In this document: positions 22,301-34,481 of the stretch, piece by piece
Layout of the letters: each line of letters opens with the position of its first letter
Numbering within the stretch: the first letter of the stretch is position 1
Assembly (NCBI GenBank): GCA_003290165.1
Contig: QNQO01000646.1
Location: 496,001-560,000, forward strand
Direction: 5' to 3'
Length of the DNA stretch: 64,000 nt
Origin: Berberis thunbergii
Taxonomy: Eukaryota; Streptophyta; Magnoliopsida; Ranunculales; Berberidaceae
Translations under genes and position numbers: made by a program
Notes under the pieces: generated by a model
What the model saw: the letters and a program-made list of their open reading frames with translations, nothing else
What the model was told of the DNA's origin: nothing
The model's database searches: none

Positions 22301-25300
22301 TTTGAATCAGCTTCCACATATAATTGAATATATTGAAAGATCTAGACAAGAAAAGGGATCAGATAAGTTCATCAGGTCAAATTGGTTACAATCACATTAA
22401 GTGACAGCAGTCTTTTCTATGTATGGTTGGATGGTCTCTTGTTGGGGTGCATTTTGTTACCTTGTCATTCCTCCTATATAGGAGATTGCAACATCTTAAG
22501 TTTCACTAATTAAAATCCTTTATCAACTATATGCAGGTAGTATCTGGATTGTTAGTTGCAGAAGTTAATGTAAATACCATGTGTGAACTTGGGTCTGGTG
22601 GTGTTTCTCTGGTAAATTCCATATTACATTCAGATTCTCAACCAATCATCTTTCAATAGATAACTATGACGTCCTTTCTTTCTTTCTTTTTTCTTTTTTT
22701 TTTTTTTGGATAAAAACAAATTACAAATGCAATTTCAACTAGATATGTTGCTTTCTATATAATGAAAAAAAAGTTACGAAAGCGTTATCATTTTGTTAAT
22801 TTGCTCAATATCCTTCTGAACTGGTAAGAATCTAAAGTTTATCAGATGATAATTGGATTTGGTGTGTGTGAGGATTAGCCAATGAAAAAACACTTTTATG
22901 ATCAAATCAGAAATACATATCAACTATTCCATTCATGATTTTGTAATTACATAATGGAAGTCCAGAAGATAGTATCGAATTTCTTGCTAACTTTTGTAAA
23001 AAAAAATTATACAAGTTTTGACTTATATCGAGATTTATTGTCAAGGACTGCCAAAAAACCCTAGCTGTAGTCTACTACTCACTACTTACACTCCTGGAAC
23101 ATAGTGAACTTTCTGTTCATAGTTTAGTACTTTTTATTATCAGTTTTCTCAGCTGAATAACAAATCCCTTTATTGTATGGATCACCAGCATTCATTTAAT
23201 ATCGCTTACTCTTGATAAACATTCAGAGGCCTTTCTATATGGCACGTGCTATACATACTGAGTAGGTGTTTTTTAACCTGATCAGTAAACCTCTGAAACG
23301 CAATTGCTATGGATCCTCTGTTAGCTCATTTTCTCCAGTGATTAGCTCAATTTCTACAGGTTTTATGCCTTGCCTTGACTACCCCTTCAACAACCAGTTA
23401 TTTTTCCCATTGAAAATTTCCTTCCCTCTACCATGCAGGCATATAAAGTGGTCTAGAGAGCTAGGGGAAGACAAATTATTGCAGTTGAGAGTCTTCGCAA
23501 CTAATTTAATTAACATGTTTTGGCCATCTGGCGAATTCCAGGTATCAATGGCCAGGAGAACTCTTGGGAATTTCGGACTACAAGTTGCTTGGTAGGTTAA
23601 TAACCTAATATGCTTTCGTTCGACTGTGTTCAGCTTTTTATGATATTTTCCTGTCGTTGAATTGTGAATATCCAGAGGCAAAATGGCTTCCCTTTAATTA
23701 GTTGTAAGAGTTCAAGAATAAAGGGTTTGATGGTAATGGTAACTAGCAATTGAAGAAGGGTGATTCTTCTTGTTCTTGTAATGTGTTTCACACAATAGTA
23801 TTTTAACAAGTGAATCTAACAACTCCGTCTTGGTTGACATGTCTTCATATCTTTATTTCACATCCCAAGTTATATAATGAAGTCTGCATGCATGTCCTGC
23901 GATGTAACAAGGATTTCATTGCTCTTGCAGCTGGTCATATATTTTATACACTACGCGCTTCTAGTTGCTTATGTTGCTCGCTCCTCAGATATTTTGACGA
24001 ATTTCCTTGGCTTACCATTGTAAGAAGTTATAACTCTAGCTTTAATTTATTTCTTATTCCTGTCCTGCAAATCTTGACACCTTTATAGTTTTATGTGTCA
24101 AACCATCCTGGTTCTTTCATTTTCAGAGAAATGTCCTAGACATGCCATTGTAATGTATTGTTCATTGTAATGTATTAACTATCATCTCTAAATGTGCAAT
24201 CTCAAGTTAGCTGTGCTTCCCTAATTTTCTCAACATGTCCATCAAGTTGGTCATCTACCACACTAGTTATGAGGCTTGCCTAGCCTCTTAGCTAGGGCGA
24301 ATCACACTTAAAAATATGCAACCTCAAGGTCATTGTGCTTCATTAGCATCTGTCCATGGCCATCACCTTAGTCATTTACAAGGTTTTTATTTGGCTTTTG
24401 ACCCCATACTGTAGGGTGAGTCTCAAAAGATGAAAGATCTCCTTCCAAACCATTCAGGCGACTTTCAATCAAATGTTGTTTTCTACAAATTTCGATATGT
24501 ATCTGTGACATCGAGGTATTACCTTTAAACCGAGTATTTGTTTCCTCCCTTTAATGCTAGGATTGGAAATATTGTATTTTACATATCCATCTGAATGAGT
24601 CCTTGGGTTTCCCAAATAGTGTAAAAGAGATAAGTTTGAATTGTTGGTAATGGTATTTGCTAAGGAGTGGGTACTTCCCTAACCTCTTTTGTGTGCTGAC
24701 TCCTTGTCCTTCCATTTAGATATTCCCTTTTGTAGCTGAGGGCCAACTCATGCATCCTAAAAGGCACTCATCATAGATTTTTTTAGCCAGTGGGACTTTA
24801 TTATTTAGTTCCTCAACAAAGGTTTTCTCTTGCAGATGGGAAAGTGCAACTTTGTTCTCATTGGTTCTGGGAAGCATATGCTACTATGGAAGGTTGGATG
24901 CAAGTGATGTTCTTAAGAACTTTAATATCAAAATGCAAAAGTGAAATAGCCTAGTTCATTTCCAGTGTGATGTAATAATCCTGGTTGTCAGAATGTCAGA
25001 TGGAAGTCTGTCCTTGAACATGTGCTATTATGGGGTAACTGACCTTGGAATTCACCTTGAGTTTATGTTTCTTTGCAGCCAACGATTTATCGGGGCCATT
25101 AACGGGGGTTTGGTGATTGGCATTGTCATTTCTTTTACTGCTCTTGTGGTATTTCTCTGACTCAATTAATATGTTTTGCACTGTCCTTACCACATTAAAT
25201 TACCTCTCTTTTTTTTCAATATCTGAACTAATAGAATTTATGTTCTTGATCCATTGATATACTTAAGGATTCTACATTAATGACTTTCTGTGGCAAGTTT

Positions 25301-28112
25301 GCTGTTGTACGTAGTAACAGTAAACAGGGCTAAATGTGTTTTCTTAGGGAGTAGCCAGTGGAAATTTGCAATGGGACACTCTTCTGAAAGCCAATTTTGC
25401 TGCTGTCCCTATGAGTATACCAATAATAGCACTTTCATTTGTTTATCAGGTAATCTTCACAACTTTCACTATACATCAAGTTGAAGTTGCATAACATTCC
25501 TTTTTCATTCTTTCAGAATGTTGTACCTGTTCTTTGTACAAATCTGGAGGGGAACCTGGCGAAAGTAAGGTGACAAATTTTATCATCATGCTTCCTTTGA
25601 ATTTAACATTTGTAGAAGATTATTTATAAATCAACGGGCAAATTACATAACACACTGAAAAAAAAAGCAACAAATTTTTTTGCAGTTTTGCTCACACAAT
25701 CTCTTCCCAAAAGAACATAGAAATCCTCAGCTTCACAGAAATCCTGTAGCATGAAAATCGAAGATCAATAGATCTTTGCAGGGAGAGGCTGAAGTCGTAG
25801 ATAACCTTATTATGGTCTATCTGTGTGTGGTTGACACACTGGGCATGTGATATAGCTATTTGAACCTCAAATTCTCGCCACTGTTTCTTTACTGCTCATT
25901 TATTCATTTCAAGCTGTCACTTAGGGTCTTATGACAGCACACTTTGGAGAATGTTGTTGATAATTGGAGAACAAGCATGATTGTTGAGTGAAACTAGGGA
26001 AAATTATACTTTCACAGAAGGTCCTACCATAGTTTTCTACATGTTAATTAATCATATGAGTGTTGTCGATATCATAAACTAGTGAATCTCGCAGGACTGC
26101 CATTGTTCTAGGTACAGCTGTTCCACTCGTTCTTTTCCTTGTCTGGGATGCGGTGATTCTAGGATCCCTTCCTAACCTTGGTACAGCTACTGAGAAGATC
26201 ATCGATCCAATACAGAATTTGCGGTCTTCAAATGGAGTTGTTGGGGTAAGTAATTTGTGAATCACTGATAAATCTTTTGTGCTCAAGTGTAGACATGATG
26301 AATCACATAGAAAGGTGAGCGAAGCAATGAATCACCAAATCTTTCTTGTGCAGCCAATAGTTGAGGTGTTCTCACTTCTGGCAATTGCAACTTCTTACAT
26401 TGGATTTGTTCTGGGCCTTTGTGACTTCCTTTCAGACTGTAAGTCTGCCTCAGCACTCTCAAACCATTACTTTGAACAAGAACTTTTGGCACCAACCCAA
26501 AATAAATAACATTAGGATTTAGATGACACAATTATATTATGCTAGTTATAAAACCAATATCATAACATAAAATACTGATAGGTTAACTCCAAAATACATG
26601 CTTTAACTTGATCATCATCCATGCCCACTTAGCTGTAAAAGTTGACTAGTAGGGACACCGACAGGGATTGTCAACAAATTGTGCTTTTAGGCTGTGGCTT
26701 GCCTCCTGAGCAGACACAGTAAAAGGAATTTGTAAAGGATAGTTCGAGCATATACAGATATGCCTGTTATAATAGCTAGTGGTTGTATGAACATGCATGG
26801 CACTACTAATAACGGAATAGTTGGTAATAGAGGATTCATATTGCTCAGTTGCTGAACTGGAATGAGTCATCTACTCATATTGCTCAGTCCAGCAACTGGA
26901 ATGAGTCATCTACTCCTATAACAGAAGGTCTTTCTACAGTGCTATGTGTGTGGTACCACGAACTTAAGAAAATGCCCTTCATTGAAAGATAACAAAATGA
27001 CCTTTGGTAATATATGAATGAGAATAAATACGTAAAAGTAATAAAAGGAAATCACCTTCAACTATAAAATTTCTGAATGTGTAATTAATTGCAAGCAACA
27101 TATTTTAACGATATTAATTTTTAATGAATTCAACAAAAATTAATTATTTATGCGACTCAATACTGTCACTTTTAGGGTAAAAGTATAGGCTATATATACA
27201 TATGCACATGGTGGCATAATTGTACTACCAACTTTTACGGATTTAATTTTCTTTTCCACTAACATTTCATATTTATTAAATGATTGAATTTTTTCCTAAG
27301 GTCTTTAACATTTAACAATCACATTTAATCACACCGAAGAACACAAAATAGAACATGTATGGTGTGGGGAAAAACATATCGTTACAAGAAGAGCAATTTC
27401 GTAAAAAAATATAAATACATAACGTGTGCGCGCATAGCAGGCACCCGGAAGCTAGTACAATGATAATAATCACTTAGCTACTGTATCATTTGATCTAGAA
27501 TACCAATTATGTACCTACTACTGGTAAAATCCCTATCTATTTATATCATCTCTGCAAATGCTTGTTTCAGCATATGAACCAAACATCCATAGATGCATGG
27601 TTGTGCACTTTGTTGGAATATGCATTGCTGATGTTTACCATGTCTTCTCATTATATTACCCATTTTCATCTGAAGCTAATGTTTTCCCTCGTCTTTTGGG
27701 TATTTTCAGTGCTTAAACTCCCTACCGGTCAGAACAGGCCTTTACCATATCTGTTGACGTTGTTTCCGCCATTGGTTTTATCATTGTTAGACCCAGAGAT
27801 ATTTTTCAAAGCTCTGGATTTTGCCGGAACATATGGAGGTATGTTGTTTTGGGTCTAATTTTTATTAGCAGCCTTCTCAGTGACTCATTTCAACGACAAT
27901 TCATTCTAACGAAGAATTCCTGTTTTTTAGTATTGGTGTTATTTGGATTTCTTCCTGCTGCCATGTCTTGGTCAGACAGATACTCTGATGATTCTCCATC
28001 TCAGAAACAGACCCCACTTGTTCCAGGAGGAAAAATCACCCTCTCACTTGTGATTGGAGGTGCAGGGTTTGTCATTCTTTCGGAGATACTTGAGAACTTT
28101 ATGCACACCTGA
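19360..28112 (+). CDS. Plastid tryptophan/tyrosine permease family transporter, 14 exons, frameshift in exon 6
   Basis: Exons: 19360-19609, 19733-19773, 21501-21593, 22537-22611, 23542-23591, 23931-24019, 24836-24892, 25079-25148, 25348-25449, 25517-25569, 26095-26245, 26354-26438, 27710-27838, 27931-28112. All introns are GT...AG. Exon 1 encodes a Ser/Thr/Arg-rich chloroplast transit peptide, then FERLFSNVNQVTLKREPG. The Trp_Tyr_perm (PF03222) core follows: SAIFLVAGTTVGAGILAIPA, QEAGFLAS, VAEVNVNTMCELGSGGVSLV, QRFIGAINGGLVIG, VPMSIPIIALSFVYQNVVP and AVPLVLFLVWD, ending GGAGFVILSEILEN. About 11 membrane helices are expected. It resembles bacterial TyrP/Mtr and Arabidopsis At5g19500 (from memory), so it probably moves aromatic amino acids across a plastid membrane. 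Exon lengths sum to 1427 nt, one short of a 476-codon frame. The missing base lies in the T-run 23942-23945 of exon 6, and as written the frame stops soon after. Every other exon is open, so a sequencing slip is as likely as a true null allele. Confidence 0.88.
19972..20795 (-). repeat. Dispersed repeat, copy 2, inside permease intron 2
   Basis: The reverse complement matches 8930-9610 across most of its length. This copy carries an extra stretch (about 20410-20560) in which the CACAAGTGG/AATTGCA region is partly repeated. Its outer end GGACGGAGCC (19972-) and its inner GCCCCTGCTT end may be degraded inverted termini. It accounts for about half of the 1.7-kb intron 2. The rest of that intron shows no feature. 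Confidence 0.65.
22673..22708. repeat. Pyrimidine-rich low-complexity tract
   Basis: A TTTC-rich run ending in a stretch of T residues, in permease intron 4. Confidence 0.7.
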
Positions 28113-30101
28113 GTACCACTGTCGTGATCAGCAGGAGGTACCTGGTTCCTGTCAGCCAGAGCATGCTGCCAATTTCATTCATTCAGCTAAATTCATATTA
28201 CTATAGGAAAACTTAATTAGCTCTTCTTTTGGTTGTGTAGTCATCAATCGTATTCAAATGACATTAGACATATTAGAATCCGACTTCCTGACATTTTATT
28301 TTTATTTTTATTTTACATTGATGTAAGAAAAAAAATGGGCTTAAAAGTTAAAAGGATAAATTGCTCATTCAGGACCCATTTAGTGTTCATTTACAGATAA
28401 GGTTTCTTTGTTGTTGTGTTTAAAAAAAGGAAAAAAAAACATAGATTTTTAATGTTCTTTTCTTTTTATTTTTAAGTATCATTATATAATAACTTTAAGG
28501 CTTTCACTTTATGCTCAACATTTCTCGTGTTACATGTGTATATGCTTTTAAGATCATAACTTATAAATTGTTAACATATTCAGGCCGCCATTAGCTGATT
28601 TGAATTTTTTGAATGATTTCAATGAAGACGGCATAGATGCATGTGTTTTACCATATAAACATGAAAGAACCTGAATCACCATGTTCTCTTTTTGTTGCTT
28701 CTGGGGTGGGGTATTTCAGGAGGATGTACTCAATTTGTATTCATAGAATCCATTTAACCCATTAGCCAAAAAGTTAGTGTATACTCACAGGACTTGTATT
28801 GGACTACAAAATTCTAACTGTCGAGGGAAATGGTGAGGATGCGTGCATTGAAAAGTTAAGTGCGCATCCCAGGGGGATAAATGGTACCCCACTACCTGTG
28901 GGGTGCCTCGCTGTTTTCCTCAACACTTAGACGGGTTCATTGGACTAGCTGATCATGCCTTGGGTAACGTATGGCACTATGGCAAATGTACACACGTAGG
29001 TTCTAGTCGAATCTTGTTCTCCTTGCACTTGACTTCGGAGTCTAAGAGAAAGGTAAAGCTGTAAATTGGGGGTTTTGTAGTGTCCCTTTGTCCTATAGTG
29101 ATATTTGAGGTTATCATGACCCGAGTAAATTGCAGATTAAAAAACGGTTTTGTGTATCATCAAAATGTATGTTCCATTGAATGCCAGAAGCAAAAGCTGG
29201 TGTCACACGGCCAACTTCCAATGAGATGACAGATACCTGGATGTAATCTATGATCTGAGGAAACATTGAGATTCGAGAACGACCATGGGGATGTTTTGAT
29301 CTGTAGGTTTATTCAGCTGAGATTGCTCATACTAAAATATACTGACAGGGAGAAGATTGGAGAAATGGAGCTTGATGGTTCATGTCTTAGTTAAAATGTT
29401 TGTGTATGGCAAAATGGTTTTATTCTAGTGTGTTCCTAAATATCATTTGCTTTCTATTGGGTTTGCATGTGCATCATGTGAATATGTGATTATCTTTTTC
29501 TTTCTCATTTTTTTTCCAGCAAGCATAAGAATTCTGAAAAGCTCTGGTTCATGGAGTTCAGTTGTGCGAAAAAATAAAACAAAAACAACAAAAAAAGGAA
29601 AAAATAAAATAAAAGTTTAGTTGATATTTTACTGAATCTTGTTTGATCAAGAATTTCTGGTTGAAGTTAAAACAAAGAGAGATTCTAAATGTCGAGGGAA
29701 AGGGCGAGGAAATCAGCGAGGGAAATGATTTGGCGAGGTGAGAGCCGTTCATTTCCCTCGAGATCCGCGTGTTGACATCATGTTAGGAAACATGAGGTTG
29801 AAAACTGCATACTTTTAGAATCTGAGGTTGAAATGGCCTTTGACATCATGTTAGGAAACAGTATTGTCGGAGAGGGGCAAACAATATTTGTGATGTGATG
29901 AAAACTGCATACTTTTAGCCAATCTTAATAGCAACATCAATATGTACTGTGATGTAGGATTGCATTATATAAACAAGTTCGCCTATGGCTATGACGATAA
30001 GGATGTTCCAGCACAGAGCATAGAATATGACCTGAATTGGATACGTACATAATAAAATGAGCCCTTCGAGGTAGCGAAGGAAGGAGCGTGTAACCATTCA
30101 T
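28113..30101. other. 3' UTR of the permease and gene-poor spacer
   Basis: No coding signal on either strand. The first 200-300 bases are probably 3' UTR. The phrase TCTAA(C/A)TGTCGAGGGAAA occurs twice (near 28815 and 29683). GACATCATGTTAGGAAACA occurs near 29774 and 29839, and GAAAACTGCATACTTTTAG near 29799 and 29899, indicating a small imperfect local duplication at about 29774-29917. Confidence 0.5.
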
Positions 30102-30166
30102 CCCCCCCCCCCCCCCCCCCCGAGATAAGTGAAGATGTGCATCTCGAGGCATCTTCACTTATCTCG
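30102..30166. repeat. Poly-C run abutting a 17-bp perfect inverted repeat
   Basis: Twenty C residues (30102-30121) run into the arm CGAGATAAGTGAAGATG (30121-30137). A 12-base loop follows, and then the perfect reverse complement at 30150-30166. In RNA this would be a strong hairpin. No gene overlaps it. Confidence 0.85.
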
Positions 30167-30256
30167 AGGGAGTGCCCTAGAATTTCTGTAATAAAATTTA
30201 CTGAAGCCGGAGGCTTTGAGTTCCCAAGAGTAAGCCTTGGAATTGTACATCCAGAC

Positions 30257-31449
30257 TAGGGGTGTAATCGAATCGAATCGAAAAAGCCCGAATTGAGAAA
30301 AATCGAAATTGAACATTAAAAAACTGAACTGAATCGAGTTGGTTCAGTTTCGATATTTTATTTTCACACATTCGAAACAATTGAACCGAATCTTTCCCCT
30401 GCTCTTGTTTTTAATCTCCTAACCCCCTCTCTTATTTAATCCCCAATTAATCGACTCTTATTTAAATTCTCACCCCATTTCCATACACCCCACGTCTCCA
30501 TCCTCTTTCTTAACTCCCACTTTCTCTTTTTCTTAATGCTTCATTCACAGAAAGAGTTAAAAAAGCCTACACTCTCTATCTTATTTAAGCCCCACCCACC
30601 TCTCCCCACCTACCCAACTTTTCACTATTTATTAATGTCATATTTCTCTTTTTTAACTCTCTTTCTCTTTCTCTCTATCTAACCACTTGCAAGTTGAGGA
30701 GGAGACACAGAATTTGACTCAATTTTGTTAAAGAAAACCAAAATTTTCAATTGCTTGCTTGCAACAAAAATGAGCAATGGCGATGGCGACAACTTCGACA
30801 CTTCTGATTTAATAAAAAAAAAACCTTCTTGCAGGATAAAATTACGAGACTAGTGGAATCGTCATAGAAGGTTTCGGTCTTGTTCAGATCATCACATGGG
30901 TGTGGTGGAGATCGATTAAGATGCAAACAGTGCAATTATGGTTATAGTTTTTTGTATGATGTTATAGTATTATGTATATGAGAGACAGGGCAATTTTTTT
31001 TTAATCATATGGAGGTATCAAAAGAAATAGGCAAGAAAAATTGAAAGAATTTTCTATAAATGAATAGTCGGAGCCTTGAAACTCTTTGTGTTCATCTAAC
31101 ATTTGTTTTCTCTTTACTGCTTCCACTTCTCTCTCTTTTATTTTATTTGAACCCTCTCTGTCTCTGGGTTTTCCTCTTTTGCAAACCAAGCTTTATTTCC
31201 TTCTTTCCATTCTTTGTAGTTTTGACTTATTCCATTTGTGATAAAGCCAACTCGGTTGTATGTAACAGCAGAAAATAAATAAATAAATAAATAATGAAAA
31301 GGGAAAAAACCAAAAATAACCAAACCGATCGGTTCGGATTTGATTATTTATTTGATAAATGTGGAAACCGAACCGAGAACTAAATTCTTGGTTTGATTCG
31401 ATTTTGTTTTGGTCCAATTTTGAACCGACCAAACCGATTAACACCCCTA
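30257..31449. mobile_element. Non-autonomous hAT-like element, 1193 bp, TSD ATCCAGAC
   Basis: Perfect 8-bp direct repeats ATCCAGAC flank it (30249-30256 and 31450-31457), the hAT duplication length. Ends are TAGGGGTGTAATCG and CGATTAACACCCCTA, near-perfect inverted repeats. Subterminal zones are rich in GAATCGAATCG and AACCGAACC, as in the larger hAT copies in the window. The interior is C- and T-rich non-coding sequence with an (AAAT)n run near 31276-31292. No transposase is present, so it depends on one in trans. Confidence 0.9.
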
Positions 31450-32290
31450 ATCCAGACTCAAGATTTCTACACCAAAAATACAGACAATATAGACTCGATC
31501 AAGAATTCTCTATTCAAACTGAGTGGAATGTTCAAACATAGTTCAGTTATCATGTTTTCAGTTTTTTGGCAACCACACAAGCAAATTCTGTGATTGATGC
31601 TTTGATACAAGAGCCGGAGCATACACGCAATACTTAAAAGCATTTCTGCATCAAACATTTTCAACAAGGCCAACTTTTGTAACCGTTAATTCAAGTAATG
31701 ATTCTTATCATCTGAAAATTGTAATTATTTTTCATCAGCCATTAGCTGACCATATTCACTTGACTAACTTACAACAGTAGTTTCCTCTGTATGTTCTTTA
31801 GATTACAGGACTTGCCCACGAAAATGGAGCTACTTAGGCCCAAAGGCAGTAAAGGTGTATTACAATGACAGTAAGGAAGCCGGACATAGCTGCACCAGGA
31901 CTAGATAGAAAACAAAATGAGCATGAAGTTGACGTGCATGCAGTATTTGCTGAAGCGAGCAAATGGCAATGAGATCTATTGATCATGGTATAGCTCATCT
32001 TTTTCCTTACATTTCTTCAGAAGATAAGTCATACACAACAACAACAGCAGCACAGTGATGTGTAGTCAAGGGCCTGCCACCTCTGTGGCTTTGACCTGAA
32101 AACACGCTTGCTGACTGAATTATAACCATATTTACACGCACAAAACAAAATATACCCACTCAGATTGTGAGGTGCATCCTTCATCTCGCTCCCCATTCTC
32201 CTTTACACTTGCAATTTCCGAAACTGACAGACAATGCCTAGAGAAACTGAAAGGTGATCTTAACAGGCAGAAAAGGATTGTTCCTTTCTG
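31450..32290. other. Spacer downstream of the proline-rich protein gene
   Basis: Includes the TSD copy of the preceding element and the presumed 3' UTR of the minus-strand gene that ends at 32291. I see no ORF or RNA gene. Confidence 0.4.
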
Positions 32291-34438
32291 TCATAGTATA
32301 TGTGTTACCAGTAGATGTAGAAACAATGCTAGCAACCATCGAATAGGAAGAGTAAGTCCTGCATTAGCTGAAAGAACAAATTGAGGTATCAGATTTTTGT
32401 TCACAATGAAAAATAAAAGAAATAGTATCTGGAAAACACGGTTATATCGTTGCTTGCATTTACATTTTATTGGGGATATTGGCAGTAGCAAAGAATAACT
32501 AGATGTTCTCTCTCCCATCGGAAACACATGCCCATGATGTAATAGTGCTTTGACTTTACCAACATTATTAGATTTGCAAAATGAATTTGAAATTACCAAA
32601 ACACGGGAATGAAGAACTAGGCAAAGAAATAAAAGATATTAGATGACTTCAAATCATACTTGCGGCTTTTCTTATCGGTTGGCAGCATCAGTAAAAAAAC
32701 AAAATCAAAACAAATAGTGGGAATAAAAGATTTATGTATTGCAGTGGGGAATTACATGGTCCATTCTCATGAAGTATACTTTGCTAATGTGTTATTTAAT
32801 GAGGCAAATCTTTTCTAGCCAATTTTTTTGTACTTATGGCTTTTTTCTCTGGGATCCCCTCACTCTCTTGATCTCTTATCCTAATACATTCATTCCTGTC
32901 TTGATAATAAAAATAAAAATAAAAAATATTTCCAATATAGTAATGTATATGAGGTTAGGATACACAAACATATTGCTTTTCACAAATGGGATCAAATAAA
33001 GAATCAATTGTTGGTTTAGTTCCAATGGGGACACAGAATTGTGAATCTACACCATATCTTATTCCAGCTCACATCACCTATTTTTGCCCATTTTCTCTTC
33101 ATCATTCCCTTTCTTATCTCTCAGATATCAGCAAGAAAAGCCACAATCATCTTTTCTTGTCTTCCTCTTTTTTCCTCATCTTCCTTTTTTTATCTCCTAT
33201 TATGACTAAGAAAAATGACCATTGTGAAAAGAAAAGAAAAAAAGACAAAGGTTATTAAGAAAATAGATCGGCATACTTAAAAAAGACTGGGATACTTCTT
33301 ACACATTTGGAAAAGGGAGCGAGGAGAATGATTGCTACTTGTTGCAGAGGAGCACCCAAGGTGATTGTCTCCTTTATGAGACAAAGTTATTACTGAGATA
33401 TTTTTTATGAATTAGAACTGGTGGTTTATATTTTGATATGAAGACAAACGTTTTCATTTTTTTGAAAGTGGGAAGATTGAGGGAGACTTGTCACAAGATC
33501 CATTGTCATTACGAAGTAATGAATGGAAATAATGAATCTAAGACTCTTACCCTTTGCATCAAAAAAACATAGAATATTGAATTTTGCACCAAGAAATTGA
33601 TGTTGATTTCCTTTGAAACGACTCAGATGCAAAATGGATTTTCCATATTGATTTTAAAATGAACTCAACCTAACCTCATACGTCTGCGGATTTTGGGTGG
33701 TCTTGGGAGTTTCTTCAACCATTACCTGAGGATATTATCGACTAACCTCTCTAACTTGTGGTAAACTGTCCAGAAAAAATTTTCTCCGAGTTGGGTGTCT
33801 GAGAAATTAGAGAAAATCACCATTGTTGTCGTCAGATTTCTTCACAATACTAAGGGGAGTTGAAAGGTTTGTGATCAGTCCTTTGATTGAAAACTATAAG
33901 AGTGATACAAACCTATTGTACTGCTATAATTCAGACCTTCCAACTTCTTAGCCAATGGATGTAGCCTATACATAATTTCTTGTGGTGTGTTATATTCTTT
34001 CTATCAATGTGGTCTAAACAAGATTCTGAAGATGTGGAATCCGCAATCAACACCCATATGGTATAAAAACCTTTCATTGTGAGTTGTAATGGCTAAGAAC
34101 ATTATGATTTCCAATCGTCTGAAATTCTAAGGGCAGGCCTTCAGTGGGAGAAACCCATTTCGGTTTACAGCACGAAAGGACGAACATCTTGATTCAACAA
34201 AATCTTCATAAGGCATTGTTGGAGGAAGCCCTCGATGATGTCCAATGAAGATTAGGCTGATTTAGATGAAAGTGCTGCAAGTTCCATTCACACGGTTCAT
34301 CATGTTCAGTGTGATGGAGGATGAAGAATGTGAAGGGATGCAAAAATAAATATAAGAGACTGATAAGAGTCTCTGGGAGAATACCCACACCACACCACCA
34401 GTTGTGCCATAACATGATTTTGTCCTTTTTCCTAACCA

Positions 34439-34481
<43 letters not shown>

